The notes under the pieces are model-generated. The model was not told the DNA's origin, searched no databases, and saw only the letters and a program-made list of their open reading frames with translations. Shown here in pieces: positions 7,459 to 16,682 of a DNA stretch of 64,000 bases (position 1 is its first letter; the number at the start of each line of letters is the position of its first letter). A program made the position numbers and the translations under genes. This DNA comes from Candidatus Saccharibacteria bacterium UBA6258 (GTDB lineage Bacteria > Patescibacteriota > Saccharimonadia > Saccharimonadales > Saccharimonadaceae), in contig DJVK01000011.1 in the NCBI GenBank assembly GCA_002441145.1, positions 1 through 64,000 on the forward strand, written 5' to 3'.

Positions 7459-8533
7459 TGTCAGTGATTTCTTAGCGTCAGTAAATCAGACGCTGGAATA
7501 TGCTTACCCGAGCATCGAGATTGAAGGCGAGGTGGCTTCGTTCAAGGTGAACCAAGGAAAGTTCGTATTTTTTGATTTGAAGGATAGCGGCGGAAGCATT
7601 GGGTGCTTTATGACTGTGTGGCAAATGCGTATTCCAATCGAAGACGGCATGAAAGTCGTAGTGCGAGCAACGCCAAAATTAACGCCGTGGGGCAAGTTTA
7701 GTTTGACGGTGCAGGCAATCCGCCCGAGCGGCGAGGGTAGTCTTAAAAAGAGTTTTGAATTACTTAAAGCAAAACTTGAAAAAGAAGGATTATTTAGTCC
7801 CGAGCGTAAGCGCCCATTGCCAGGGTTGCCGCACCACATCGGTGTCATTAGTAGCACGCAGGCTGCGGGGTATGCCGACTTCATTAAGATCCTCGACGAT
7901 CGATGGGGTGGTATGCAGGTAGATGTGGCGCACGTGCAGGTACAGGGCGAAGCCGCACCTGACCAGATGATACGTGCAATCAAATACTTTAATGAACAAG
8001 AAGTATTACCTGAAGTCCTCGTTATCGTAAGAGGTGGGGGTAGCGCAGATGACCTAAGCGCCTTTAACGACGAGCTATTGGTGCGCGAAATAGCCGCCAG
8101 TCGTATACCGACGCTTGTCGGTGTCGGTCACGAAGTTGACGAATCACTTGCTGATTTAGCAGCCGATGTTCGTGCTGCGACACCAAGCAATGCGGCGCAA
8201 ATCATTGTCCCTGACAAGCGTGAAATCGTACAGGGTTCGCGCCATTCGCTTGCTAGGATCATCGTTCGTATGGAACAGGCGATTCGTGATACACAACTAA
8301 TGACCAAAGCGACGTTAGAGCTTGCGTTCAGACGAATTGAACAGCAGCTTGAGCGAAATACCGACATGCTACGGCAGCGACGGGCCATGCTCGCAGCGTA
8401 TGATCCAAAATCCGTCCTAGAACGTGGCTATGCATTAGTGCGTGGCGACGAGCGAGTCGGTGGGGTAGTAACGATAGAAAAGGCAACAGTAACATTAACG
8501 GCGGAGGTGACCAATGTCAGCAAAAACAACTAA
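7433..8533 (+). CDS. xseA: Exodeoxyribonuclease VII large subunit
   Basis: 366 aa. An N-terminal OB-fold (about residues 8-100) carries IEGEVASFK and FFDLKD, followed by the catalytic domain with VISSTQAAGYADF, RGGGSADDL, VGHEVDESLAD and ATPSNAA, all XseA hallmarks. With XseB it degrades single-stranded DNA from both ends. It is somewhat shorter than the E. coli protein (456 aa), mainly in the C-terminal coiled region. It starts inside the 3' end of the upstream membrane-protein gene and overlaps xseB by 20 nt, so translation is probably coupled. Confidence 0.96.
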   Translation: MANVLPIFSVSDFLASVNQTLEYAYPSIEIEGEVASFKVNQGKFVFFDLKDSGGSIGCFMTVWQMRIPIEDGMKVVVRATPKLTPWGKFSLTVQAIRPSGEGSLKKSFELLKAKLEKEGLFSPERKRPLPGLPHHIGVISSTQAAGYADFIKILDDRWGGMQVDVAHVQVQGEAAPDQMIRAIKYFNEQEVLPEVLVIVRGGGSADDLSAFNDELLVREIAASRIPTLVGVGHEVDESLADLAADVRAATPSNAAQIIVPDKREIVQGSRHSLARIIVRMEQAIRDTQLMTKATLELAFRRIEQQLERNTDMLRQRRAMLAAYDPKSVLERGYALVRGDERVGGVVTIEKATVTLTAEVTNVSKNN

Positions 8534-8720
8534 TCTGATTCAGGATAAATTAGCTAAACTTAACGAATATGTCGCATGGTTCGATAGTGATGAATTTGCA
8601 TTAGAACAGGCAGTCGATAAATTTGCCGCGGCCGAAAAGCTCGCAGAAGAAATCGAACAAGACCTAGCTGGGTTTAAAAACGAGATCAATGTTATTAAAA
8701 AGAAGTTCGACCAAGAATAG
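8514..8720 (+). CDS. xseB: Exodeoxyribonuclease VII small subunit
   Basis: 68 aa, helical, with the family pattern of an N-terminal helix, FALEQAVDKFAAAEKL and a second helix with a Lys-rich end. Several copies bind each XseA. The ATG is preceded by GGAGGTG within the end of xseA and overlaps it by 20 nt. Size and position directly after xseA leave little doubt. Confidence 0.93.
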   Translation: MSAKTTNLIQDKLAKLNEYVAWFDSDEFALEQAVDKFAAAEKLAEEIEQDLAGFKNEINVIKKKFDQE

Positions 8721-8729
8721 ATACGACTG

Positions 8730-9251
8730 ATGTGGCTATGGATTGCGTTCGGAATTATTTTCGCTGTCGGGTTCGTGGCATTTACGGGCGCGCCCTATGT
8801 ACCCTCGAAACGCCGAGACGTGCGCCGTGCGTTGACCGAACTCTATCCGCTAAGTGACAAGGACGTACTTATCGACATAGGTTCGGGTGACGGTATCGTT
8901 CTGCGCGAAGCTTCAAGGCTGGGCGCAAAAGCTATCGGCTACGAAATCCACCCAGTACTCGTTGCGATATCGCGATTATTATCACGCAACGACGAGCGCG
9001 TCACGACTAAGCTTGCTAACTTTTGGAGCGTAGACTTACCTCGGGCAACAACGGTCGTTTATACGTTTGGCGAGGGTCGCGACATTACTAAAATGTACCA
9101 AAAAGTACAATCTGAGGCCGAACGCTTGGGTCACTCAATTGCATTTATCACCTATGGCTTTGATGTTCCGGGTATCAAACCGCAATTGAGTGTTGGTGCG
9201 CATCATCTCTATACCATCGAACCTTTACAGGGGCAGGGCATAACAGTATAA
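8730..9251 (+). CDS. Membrane-anchored class I SAM methyltransferase
   Basis: 173 aa. One N-terminal membrane segment (about residues 2-20) is followed by PYVPSKRRDVRRAL and SAM-binding motif I IDIGSGDG (about residues 48-55), then a compact Rossmann core. A membrane anchor plus an SGDG methylase of this size matches the FAM173/ATPSCKMT-like lysine methyltransferase group, so a membrane-protein lysine could be the substrate. That comparison is by motif only. It lies 9 nt after xseB in the same run of genes. Confidence 0.7.
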   Translation: MWLWIAFGIIFAVGFVAFTGAPYVPSKRRDVRRALTELYPLSDKDVLIDIGSGDGIVLREASRLGAKAIGYEIHPVLVAISRLLSRNDERVTTKLANFWSVDLPRATTVVYTFGEGRDITKMYQKVQSEAERLGHSIAFITYGFDVPGIKPQLSVGAHHLYTIEPLQGQGITV

Positions 9252-9259
9252 TCATAAGC

Positions 9260-9922
9260 ATGAACACACATCGCAACCACGAACGGGGCGCAATCAATGG
9301 GAGCATTTTTGCAATCGTTGCGCTGGTTATTCTTGCATTACTTTTCGGATCATTTTCGGTCTGGGCGTTTTTAAACTATACAGAACAAAAGACAGACGTC
9401 GATGGCAAAGTCGCAGATGCCGTTGCCAAGGCTAAGCTAGAGCAGTCAACTGCTGACGAAGAAGCCTTTGCTAAGCGCGAAAAAGAACCGATGCGCCAGT
9501 TTGTCGGCCCGTCTGATTATGGTCGTTTGACATTTGATTACCCTAAAACGTGGAGTGCCTACCAGGCTACCGACGTGAGCAAAGGTGGTGGCGTTACCTA
9601 CGAAGCGTACCTTAACCCGATTCTCGTTCCACCAGTTGGCGAAACTCAAAAGTTCGCAATCCGCGTCACTATCGAACAAGAAACATACGACCAGGCGCTA
9701 AAAGCGTACGAAAAGCAGATCAAAAAAGGCGAGCTTAAGTCGAGCGCGTACAGTTCGAGCACGTTATCGGGCACCCGCCTGGAAGGTAGCTTTAATAAAG
9801 ATATCGTCGGTACGGCTGTACTTATCAAGATGCGCGACCGAACATTGACGATTCGTACCGATGGCGATGTTTTCAAGGCTGACTACGAAGCACTGCTCAA
9901 TACTGTTAAGTTCAACGAGTAG
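9260..9922 (+). CDS. Single-pass membrane protein with extracytoplasmic domain, 220 aa
   Basis: Not assigned to a family. A short basic N-terminus and one membrane helix (about residues 14-36) precede a charged linker and a beta-rich outer domain with GRLTFDYPKTW, a pattern seen in PsbP-like lipoproteins and secreted domains. A TATAAT at 9247-9252 ends 7 nt before the ATG and no Shine-Dalgarno is present, so it probably has its own leaderless transcript despite following the methylase gene by 8 nt. Confidence 0.7.
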   Translation: MNTHRNHERGAINGSIFAIVALVILALLFGSFSVWAFLNYTEQKTDVDGKVADAVAKAKLEQSTADEEAFAKREKEPMRQFVGPSDYGRLTFDYPKTWSAYQATDVSKGGGVTYEAYLNPILVPPVGETQKFAIRVTIEQETYDQALKAYEKQIKKGELKSSAYSSSTLSGTRLEGSFNKDIVGTAVLIKMRDRTLTIRTDGDVFKADYEALLNTVKFNE

Positions 9923-9967
9923 CGCATAGCGCTCGAGGGGCCTCCCGTGCTAAACTAGACGTAGTAT

Positions 9968-10705
9968 ATGGAGGGTCCAACGCGACAAATTAATATACCA
10001 GGTGGTGCCTCTTTTGAGAGTGCGCCGCTTTTTATAGCCGCGGCCCACGAACTTAAGTCGCCGCTGGCACTGATGCGACAGTTATCGTTGAGTATCGAAG
10101 CAGGTGATTGCACTAAAAAAGACATAGAACGACTTGCACATCAGATTACTCTGACGAGTGAACGAGCCCTGAGGCTGACGACCGATCTTACTAAGACGAC
10201 CAGGCTGGAAGATAGTTTATTCACGCTTGAGCCGCTCAACCCGGTATCATTATGCGACGAGGTCGTACAAGAACTCACGCCACTGTACCGTGCTAAAGGT
10301 CGCCATATCAAATTGGCGTCAAGAACGCGACCGCTGCTTGCGCTTGCGAACAAAGAGCTATTACGCCGCATACTACTCAATTTCGCCGACAATGCGTTGC
10401 ACTATAGTGCGCATGATGCCCCGGTCGTGGTTTCGGCGGTGTCGATGGATGGTGGAACGCACATCAGGTTAGGTGTACGCGACTACGGACCGGCATTACC
10501 AAGTAATATCTGGAAGAAACTCGAGGCTACATTAGGGTCGAGCGCTCAACCATTGCATAATCGCCCTGATAGCAGTGGGCTCGGTATTTATATCGCTAAC
10601 CAATTTGCCGAAGCCATGAATGCGCACGTCGGTGCGACACGGCACCGAGACGGCGCGACATTTTACGTCGATATTTCTGCATCAACACAACTGAGGCTCC
10701 TTTAA
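9968..10705 (+). CDS. Soluble sensor histidine kinase, minimal form
   Basis: 245 aa, with no membrane segment and no sensor domain. The HisKA dimerisation domain has H-box AAAHELKSPLALM (phospho-acceptor His near residue 28). The HATPase domain has N-box LLNFADNALHYS, G1-type DYGPALP and G2-type SGLGIYIA. Input must come through a partner protein or directly at the kinase core. The receiver gene begins at the base after its stop, so the two form a pair. A TAAACT lies 11 nt upstream of the ATG. Confidence 0.92.
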   Translation: MEGPTRQINIPGGASFESAPLFIAAAHELKSPLALMRQLSLSIEAGDCTKKDIERLAHQITLTSERALRLTTDLTKTTRLEDSLFTLEPLNPVSLCDEVVQELTPLYRAKGRHIKLASRTRPLLALANKELLRRILLNFADNALHYSAHDAPVVVSAVSMDGGTHIRLGVRDYGPALPSNIWKKLEATLGSSAQPLHNRPDSSGLGIYIANQFAEAMNAHVGATRHRDGATFYVDISASTQLRLL

Positions 10706-11077
10706 ATGAAACGCGCATTCGTCCTTATCATCGATGACGATCAATGGCTGGCGATGCAATTTGTCCGACTACTCACAAAGGCGGGGTATAACGCCGAAGT
10801 CGCCCCGAACGCGATCGACGGTATTGATGTCATAGACAAGCGACGTCCCGACGTCATCGTGTTAGATATGTTCATGCCTGGGCCGAATGGGTTAGTGCTA
10901 TTGCACGAAATACGTTCACATAGTGATCTGGCAACCATTCCGATTATATTATGCACAAATACCGCGAGTGATATTCCACACGGCGACCTGAGTTCGTATG
11001 GCATTGCCCGGATCCTTGATAAGACGACGATGCACCCCGTCGATATCGTGGCTGCCGTAAAAAAGGTACTGTTATGA
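10706..11077 (+). CDS. Single-domain response regulator paired with the kinase
   Basis: 123 aa, one receiver domain. Acidic residues D10-D12, phospho-acceptor D54 (VLDMFMPG), a Thr in LCTNTAS and a Lys in ILDKTT are present. There is no DNA-binding domain. It starts on the base following the kinase stop, and its stop overlaps the recO start (ATGA), so kinase, receiver and recO are one translationally coupled unit. The joining of a signalling pair to a DNA-repair gene is unusual. Confidence 0.92.
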   Translation: MKRAFVLIIDDDQWLAMQFVRLLTKAGYNAEVAPNAIDGIDVIDKRRPDVIVLDMFMPGPNGLVLLHEIRSHSDLATIPIILCTNTASDIPHGDLSSYGIARILDKTTMHPVDIVAAVKKVLL

Positions 11078-11748
11078 GCGTAGAGCGAACGCGTGCTATC
11101 GTATTGCGTCGCACTAATTATGGTGAAGCTGATCGCATATTACGTATGATTACCCCCGAAGGGCAGCGATCGGTAATGGCTAAAGGAGTTCGCCGCGAAA
11201 AGAGCAAGCTTGCAGGCGCTATAGAACTATTTGGCATCAGTGATATTACCATCAACAGCGGCAAAGGTGACCTAGGAATTCTGACATCGGCACGACTTGT
11301 GCAATTTTATCGGCACATCATGGAAGACTATGATCGACTGCAGTTTGGTTACGAGGTTATTAACTTGGTTTCAAAAGCCAGCGAAAATATCGATGAACCT
11401 GAATGGTATGGTGTGTTAAGCGAAGTGTTCATGGGGCTTGACGTGCCGACGATACCATTACAGCTAACGCAGACGTGGTTTTATATTCATTACGCCGAGC
11501 TGACTGGTTACGAATTGAGTTTGACGAACGACGTCAGCGGACAACCCCTCGACAGTACAAAGACGTATATGTACGACATTAACGACAAGGGTCTAAGATT
11601 ATCTGAACAAGGTGATATTACTGCCGATCATATTAAACTTTTACGCATTATCGCTCAGAAGCCGATTAAGGTCGTTACTCAAGTAGGCGGCGTGGCCGAG
11701 ATACTGCCTGATTGTTGGCTTATTGCACGCCAGCATGCCGCGATATAA
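11074..11748 (+). CDS. recO: DNA repair protein RecO
   Basis: 224 aa. The N-terminal OB-fold begins RTRAIVLRRTNYGEADRIL and contains the KGVRREKSKLAGA stretch typical of RecO, with a helical C-terminal domain. RecO loads RecA onto SSB-coated single-stranded DNA with RecR. No Cys zinc cluster is visible, as in many small RecO proteins. It overlaps the preceding receiver gene by 4 nt (ATGA). Confidence 0.9.
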   Translation: MSVERTRAIVLRRTNYGEADRILRMITPEGQRSVMAKGVRREKSKLAGAIELFGISDITINSGKGDLGILTSARLVQFYRHIMEDYDRLQFGYEVINLVSKASENIDEPEWYGVLSEVFMGLDVPTIPLQLTQTWFYIHYAELTGYELSLTNDVSGQPLDSTKTYMYDINDKGLRLSEQGDITADHIKLLRIIAQKPIKVVTQVGGVAEILPDCWLIARQHAAI

Positions 11749-11800
11749 GTAATCATAAGATACGGCAACAGTGGTCACATATGATATACTGTAAACAATT

Positions 11801-13159
11801 ATGACGAAGAACACATCACTAGACGACATCGTATCACTTGCTAAACGCCGCGGCTTTATTTACCAAGGCTCAGACGTATACGGTGGACTTAGCGGTACTT
11901 GGGACTACGGCCCACTTGGTGTGACGTTGAAGCGAAACATCATGAACCTATGGTGGAAGATGTTCGTCGATTCTCGTGAAGACATGTATGGTGTCGATGC
12001 TGCGATATTGATGAACCAAAAAGTATGGCAGGCGAGTGGTCACGTAGATACGTTTGTCGACCCACTTTGCGAAGACACGGTCAATCACCGTCGTTACCGC
12101 ACCGACCATATCTTGAAGGACAAGGGCATTAACGCTGAGGGTATGTCGATGGAACAGATGGATGCCGCAATCGCTGAGAATAATATTCTGAGCCCAGACG
12201 GCAACCCGCTTTCTCCGTCACGTACGTTTAACATGATGTTCCAAACGCATGTCGGCGCAACGATGGATGAAAAATCTATCAGCTACTTACGTCCTGAAAC
12301 TGCGCAAGGTATTTTTACGAACTACAAAAATGTCGTTGATGCGTTTTACCCAGACCTACCATTCGGTATCGCACAGCAGGGTAAGGCATTCCGTAACGAA
12401 ATCAGCCCGCGCGACTTTATCTTCCGTAGCCGTGAATTCGAACAAATGGAAATCGAATATTTCATCAATCCCGAGAACTGGAACGACGAATTTAACAAAT
12501 GGGTCGCCCTAGGCCACGAATGGTGTAATGCACTTGGCTTGCCAGCCGAAAGCGTACACGAGCTCGAAGTACCCGAAGAAGACCGCGCGCACTACAGCAA
12601 GCGAACGATTGATTTTGAGTTTGATTTCCCGATTGGTAAAGAAGAATTGTTCGGCCTCGCGTATCGCACTGATTTTGACTTGAATAACATCCAACGCGTT
12701 AGCGGCAAGAGCATGGAATACATGGTCAAGGGTACGAACACTCGCTTTATCCCACACGTCATCGAACCATCGTTTGGTGTCGAGCGCGCTCTTATGGCAG
12801 TGCTCGCGACGTCGTACACTGAAGACGAAGTTAACGGCGAGAAGCGCGTTTACCTTAAGTTTCCAGAACACCTTGCGCCTGTTAAATACGCAGTTTCGCC
12901 GCTTTTAAAGAACAAGCCCGAACTTGTCGCTAAAGCTCGCGAGGTCTACCAGGCCCTTAAGGCTAAGCACGGCAATGTTATGTGGGACGACAACGGTAAT
13001 ATCGGCAAGCGCTACCGCCGCCAAGACGAAATTGGTACGCCATACTGCATCGTGATCGACTTTCAGACGCTTGAAGACGACACGGTGACGATTCGCGATC
13101 GCGACACGACCGAACAAACTAGACAATCTATCGGCCAAATAACGAGCCCACAGGAATAA
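11801..13159 (+). CDS. glyS: Glycyl-tRNA synthetase, alpha2 type
   Basis: 452 aa, the usual length of the homodimeric archaeal/eukaryal-type enzyme found in many CPR and Gram-positives. Class II motifs are present: KAFRNEISPRDFIFRSREF (motif 2), HVIEPSFGVERALMAVL (motif 3) and TAQGIF. The C-terminal anticodon-binding domain begins LAPVKYAVSPL. It charges tRNA-Gly. TATACT (11785-11790) lies 10 nt before the ATG with no Shine-Dalgarno. A perfect 11-bp terminator follows. The symbol is glyQS in some annotations. Confidence 0.96.
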   Translation: MTKNTSLDDIVSLAKRRGFIYQGSDVYGGLSGTWDYGPLGVTLKRNIMNLWWKMFVDSREDMYGVDAAILMNQKVWQASGHVDTFVDPLCEDTVNHRRYRTDHILKDKGINAEGMSMEQMDAAIAENNILSPDGNPLSPSRTFNMMFQTHVGATMDEKSISYLRPETAQGIFTNYKNVVDAFYPDLPFGIAQQGKAFRNEISPRDFIFRSREFEQMEIEYFINPENWNDEFNKWVALGHEWCNALGLPAESVHELEVPEEDRAHYSKRTIDFEFDFPIGKEELFGLAYRTDFDLNNIQRVSGKSMEYMVKGTNTRFIPHVIEPSFGVERALMAVLATSYTEDEVNGEKRVYLKFPEHLAPVKYAVSPLLKNKPELVAKAREVYQALKAKHGNVMWDDNGNIGKRYRRQDEIGTPYCIVIDFQTLEDDTVTIRDRDTTEQTRQSIGQITSPQE

Positions 13160-13176
13160 CCAGCATGATCCGAACC

Positions 13177-13216
13177 ATAATAGCCCGAAGCCAAGCATCG
13201 CGGGCTATTATTGTCA
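13177..13216 (+). terminator. Intrinsic terminator of glyS
   Basis: ATAATAGCCCG (13177-13187) pairs perfectly with CGGGCTATTAT (13201-13211), followed by TGTCATT. The left flank is not A-rich. Confidence 0.75.
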
Positions 13217-13255
13217 TTGATCGAACTAATAAAGTGAAACGTAGGAGGGGATAGT

Positions 13256-14080
13256 ATGGCGTGGTTGGATAGAAAAGACAGCACAAGATTAAGGAGCGCG
13301 GCGGCAATCACGTTCGCGGTGACCTTGGTAGTTAACGCGATGGCTAATATTTTACCGCTCAATGGTCAAACATCAGGGCAGGTGTCGGATTCGTATCCGA
13401 ATTTGTTTGCGCCCGCAGGGTTCACATTTTCGATATGGGGCGTCATATATTTGCTGCTTGCGGTGTACGTAATATGGCAGTTGCGTATCGCATTCCACGA
13501 CAGGCGCTCAAAGCTTAAAGCCTCGACGATTGATAAGATTACGCCGTACTTCATTATTTCGTCTGTTTTAAATGTGCTATGGATAATCACATGGCACTAC
13601 AACGTCATTTGGCTATCGGTTCCGCTGATAGTAGGTATGCTGTATAGCCTAGCTAGAATAAATCTCGAACTCTATGATAAGCATTTTTCACCAAAAGAGC
13701 GCATCGTCGTGCGAGCACCTTTTAGCGTATACTTCGGCTGGCTTACGGTTGCGACGATAGCAAATATTATCACCTGGCTTGTTAGCGAAGATTGGAAGGC
13801 GCTAGGCCAAAGTGGCGAGCTATGGACAGTGATTATATTGATTTTTGGCGCACTCGTTGGAATATTGGGGATGCTACGCTTACGCGACGTATTGTACGGC
13901 ATGGTGTTTATCTGGGCATACACCGGTATTTTAGTGAAGCACGTGTCGTCAACTGGATGGAACGCAGAGCACGAAGTAATTATCGGTGCCCTATGGGCGC
14001 TGATAGCCGTGCTGACCTTGATTTCGGCCTATGTTGGGCTGCGTATCGTTCGGGGTAGGGAATCTTGGTGGCGCAAATAA
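13256..14080 (+). CDS. TspO/MBR-like tryptophan-rich membrane protein
   Basis: 274 aa with about eight membrane segments and many Trp. FAPAGFTFSIWGVIYLL (about residues 50-66) is the signature of the TspO/MBR-related family, but this longer form has extra helices compared with the 150-160 aa classical TspO. Classical TspO binds tetrapyrroles; the role of this long form is not established. Start support is strong: GGAGGGG lies 6 nt before the ATG. It is followed by a terminator belonging to the convergent EF-hand gene. Confidence 0.75.
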   Translation: MAWLDRKDSTRLRSAAAITFAVTLVVNAMANILPLNGQTSGQVSDSYPNLFAPAGFTFSIWGVIYLLLAVYVIWQLRIAFHDRRSKLKASTIDKITPYFIISSVLNVLWIITWHYNVIWLSVPLIVGMLYSLARINLELYDKHFSPKERIVVRAPFSVYFGWLTVATIANIITWLVSEDWKALGQSGELWTVIILIFGALVGILGMLRLRDVLYGMVFIWAYTGILVKHVSSTGWNAEHEVIIGALWALIAVLTLISAYVGLRIVRGRESWWRK

Positions 14081-14106
14081 AAACACTCGCCGGGGAAGCG
14101 AGTGTT
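14076..14106 (-). terminator. Intrinsic terminator of the EF-hand gene
   Basis: AACACTCGC (14082-14090) pairs with GCGAGTGTT (14098-14106). Read on the minus strand the stem is followed by TTTTTATT, so it stops the gene at 14134-14382. Confidence 0.85.
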
Positions 14107-14133
14107 ATGTCAGTGGAGGGGTGGTAGGTACTG

Positions 14134-14382
14134 CTACGCGCCAAATAGCTTATTTCTGGAATTCGTGAACATATCACGAAAATTTCCAAGGCCTGCTTTT
14201 AGGTCATTAACTTCGACTTTCCCGTCACCGTTAGCATCACTACGAGTTTTTAGCTCGTCAACAAAAGTTTCATCTAGTTTGTAGCGCTGACGAAGAGCGT
14301 CGAGATCGCGTACATTAAGTTTGCCGTCGCCATTAGAATCGGCGCGGGCTTGGGCTTCCGCTAGTATATCTTGTGCATCCAT
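14134..14382 (-). CDS. Small double EF-hand (dockerin-like) protein, 82 aa
   Basis: The start is placed at 14382 rather than the upstream in-frame ATG at 14400, because AGGAG (14394-14390) is then 7 nt upstream. There are two calcium loops, DSNGDGKLNVRD and DANGDGKVEVND, each with Asp/Asn at positions 1, 3, 5 and 9 and Asp at 12. The two are separated by one helix, giving a minimal paired EF-hand or dockerin-like unit. There is no signal peptide, so it is probably cytoplasmic and calcium-binding or a protein docking module. It is monocistronic with its own terminator. Confidence 0.82.
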   Translation of the reverse strand: MDAQDILAEAQARADSNGDGKLNVRDLDALRQRYKLDETFVDELKTRSDANGDGKVEVNDLKAGLGNFRDMFTNSRNKLFGA

Positions 14383-14475
14383 GAGCAAGCTCCTGTTCAT
14401 TACAACTAATGTAATGTCACTAGTATAGCGAGCCTTACTTGCTATGGCTGTGAAATATGTAACAAATAACCAGTC

Positions 14476-15873
14476 CTATTCATCTATTGGCCTGACGAAG
14501 AGTTTTTTATCTGGCCCTGACAAAAAGGCGCGTAAGATTTTATAGGCGTCGATATCGAAGACCGGTTCGTAGGGCGCCTGAACCAAGCTGCCATCTGTGC
14601 TTTGTTCGAATGTGCCGATAATTCGCCATTGATCAACAATGAACCCGCTTTCGGAGTCGATAGCCTCACTGACATACACGGCTGATGTGTATGGCCAAGG
14701 ATCAATCGATTTGTCTGCAAAAGCGGCCTCAAGTCGCTGGTTGTATCGTTCGGCTGGTTCTTTGTCTATGCAGGCGCCCTTGCACTTATGTAATTGATAC
14801 GAAAAGCAGGCACCGCTCGCTTTTTCGAGGCCGCAGAGCTTTGGGCAAAGGTCAAATGTTTGAACGGCAGTGAGTAGTGAGGCCTTGGCTTTTGCTCGCG
14901 TTGGATAGATTGCCAGGATGGTTGAGTAATCCTCGGGCTTTATCTCGCTGAGCTGGTGAAGGCTGAGGGTTATGTGACCGGTTTGGTTGGTTGATGCGCG
15001 TATGACGATGAATTGTCGCTGGCGTCGCAACCGGCGGTTATAAAGCGGTTGTTGCGTTTTGATGAGATGTGATTCGAGCAATAGTGCCGAGAGTTCGCCG
15101 GCCGTGGCTTGATAGGTAATAGAGCGGACATGCTGCGCCATTTTGAATTCTTTGTATTCTTTAGTGTCACGCGTAAAGTGGCTTAGCACGCGGCGCCGAA
15201 TGTTGACGCTTTTACCTATGTAGATAGGCAAGTCTGACTCATCATGAAATATATAGATGCCATGAGTGGACGGCAGGGCGTCGATAACGGATCGATCGAG
15301 GTGGCGAGGGAGGCTAGGTAATCGTAGCTGTTCATAAGCGGCAATGCGTAGGGTCTCGGCGCCGAATGCTTGGTGCGCATAGTGTAAAAACTGATACAGG
15401 ACGTGAGCGTCATCGTACGCGCGGTGTCGCGCTGAATAGGTAAAGCCGTGGCGGTCGATAAGGCTGGCTAATTTATGGCTGCGCTCCTCGGGATGTAGCT
15501 TGCGAGATAGCTTAACGGTGCAGAGCATGTGCGGATTAAAATCTATGCCGACACGATAAAATTCTTGTTTGATGAACGAATAATCGAAGCGCACGTTATG
15601 AGCAACAAAGATAGCTCCTTCCATAATCGCTAGTAGGCGCTCGGCTATGTCGTCGAATGTGGGTGCGCCCTGTAGATCTGTAGTTCGTATACCTGTTAAA
15701 TTGGTGATGAAATACGGCACTTGAATGCCAGGATTCAGCAGAGTAGTGAACTCATCCACAATTTCGCCTTGTTCGATTCTAATCACGGCTATCTCTAAGA
15801 TGTGCCCGCGCTGGTAATTCATGCCGTCGGTTTCAATGTCTACGCAAACTAATGGGCGATCAAAAAGCTCCAT
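14476..15873 (-). CDS. DnaQ-type exonuclease fused to a UvrC-like GIY-YIG nuclease
   Basis: About 465 aa. The N-terminal DEDDh 3'-5' exonuclease has CVDIETDG (Exo I), AHNVRFDYSF (Exo II) and HRAYDDAHV (Exo III). Then comes a GIY-YIG nuclease domain, HGIYIF to IYIGKS with the Arg in NIRRR, and a Cys cluster CPKLCG / CFSYQLHKCKGAC like the UvrC/Cho linker. The same fusion is known in Actinobacteria (polymerase III epsilon/UvrC homologues). It probably acts in nucleotide excision or interstrand repair. The start at 15873 is preferred over 15924 because TATGCT (15885-15880) lies 6 nt upstream and the domain begins directly after it. Confidence 0.88.
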   Translation of the reverse strand: MELFDRPLVCVDIETDGMNYQRGHILEIAVIRIEQGEIVDEFTTLLNPGIQVPYFITNLTGIRTTDLQGAPTFDDIAERLLAIMEGAIFVAHNVRFDYSFIKQEFYRVGIDFNPHMLCTVKLSRKLHPEERSHKLASLIDRHGFTYSARHRAYDDAHVLYQFLHYAHQAFGAETLRIAAYEQLRLPSLPRHLDRSVIDALPSTHGIYIFHDESDLPIYIGKSVNIRRRVLSHFTRDTKEYKEFKMAQHVRSITYQATAGELSALLLESHLIKTQQPLYNRRLRRQRQFIVIRASTNQTGHITLSLHQLSEIKPEDYSTILAIYPTRAKAKASLLTAVQTFDLCPKLCGLEKASGACFSYQLHKCKGACIDKEPAERYNQRLEAAFADKSIDPWPYTSAVYVSEAIDSESGFIVDQWRIIGTFEQSTDGSLVQAPYEPVFDIDAYKILRAFLSGPDKKLFVRPIDE

Positions 15874-16009
15874 TATATTAGCATAACGCACATGGCGACG
15901 CTGGCGTGTGAAATATGTAACCAATACAGGTATGCCACACTAGCCCAGGCTACTGACAAATGCCCCTGATGCGTGTAGAATAACAGTATACATAACAGGA
16001 GGACGTCGC

Positions 16010-16618
16010 ATGACACCGCGGCTTATAGTACGACAGAAATTGACTGCATTTGTAAACAAATATGAGATTTTTACGGCAAATGCCGACGGGTCAGCGGCGC
16101 AAATCGTCGGGCTGGCTCAACAAAAGCGTTTTGCCTTTAAAGAAAAAGTATTATTTTACACCGATGAGAAGCGCGACAAGTTAGCGTTTACGTTCCGTGC
16201 CGAAAAATTGATGGACGTCCACGGTCGTTATTTCGTCGAAGATGCAAACGGTAAAATGGTCGGCATGTTTAAAAAAGAATTCGTTTCGTCATTGGTTAAC
16301 AGTACCTGGAAGGTAATGGACGCCGACGGTAACGACCTCCTAATCGTAAAAGAGAGCAACCAGACCCTGGCATTGCTACGACGCTTCATCGGCTATATCC
16401 CAGTCCTTGGCGGGTTGGCTGAAATCGCCATCGCATTCTTTAAGTATCATTTTTCGTTCATCGACATGGCAACTAGTCAAGAAGTCGCAACTTATGCAAA
16501 AACAGCATTGTTCCGCGACTACTACTTACTGAGCACGACTGACGAGACTTGGGAACAAGTTGACTGGCGAGTAATGGCGGCGATGAGTGTCGCACTTGAC
16601 GCATTGCAGTCACGATAG
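16010..16618 (+). CDS. LURP-one-related (tubby-like C2) family protein
   Basis: 202 aa from an ATG with AGGAGG 6 nt upstream. The repeated pattern of short beta strands (KYEIF, KEKVLFYTDE, FTFRAEKLMDVHGRYFVEDANGKMVG, STWKVMDADGNDLL) with one hydrophobic central helix (YIPVLGGLAEIAIAFF) matches the LURP-one/scramblase-like beta-barrel fold. These proteins are small membrane-associated barrels of unclear role in bacteria. The family call is from pattern only, and no catalytic residues are known. Confidence 0.6.
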   Translation: MTPRLIVRQKLTAFVNKYEIFTANADGSAAQIVGLAQQKRFAFKEKVLFYTDEKRDKLAFTFRAEKLMDVHGRYFVEDANGKMVGMFKKEFVSSLVNSTWKVMDADGNDLLIVKESNQTLALLRRFIGYIPVLGGLAEIAIAFFKYHFSFIDMATSQEVATYAKTALFRDYYLLSTTDETWEQVDWRVMAAMSVALDALQSR

Positions 16619-16682
16619 TCAATTTTTCATTCCGTACAGGTGGTGGGCAATAATGACGTAAGAGGATGATTTAGGGTAATTA

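Noticed and set aside
14684..15924. Start of the exonuclease fusion at 15924
   Set aside because: The extra 17 residues are basic and outside the domain, and a -10 box lies between the two candidate starts.
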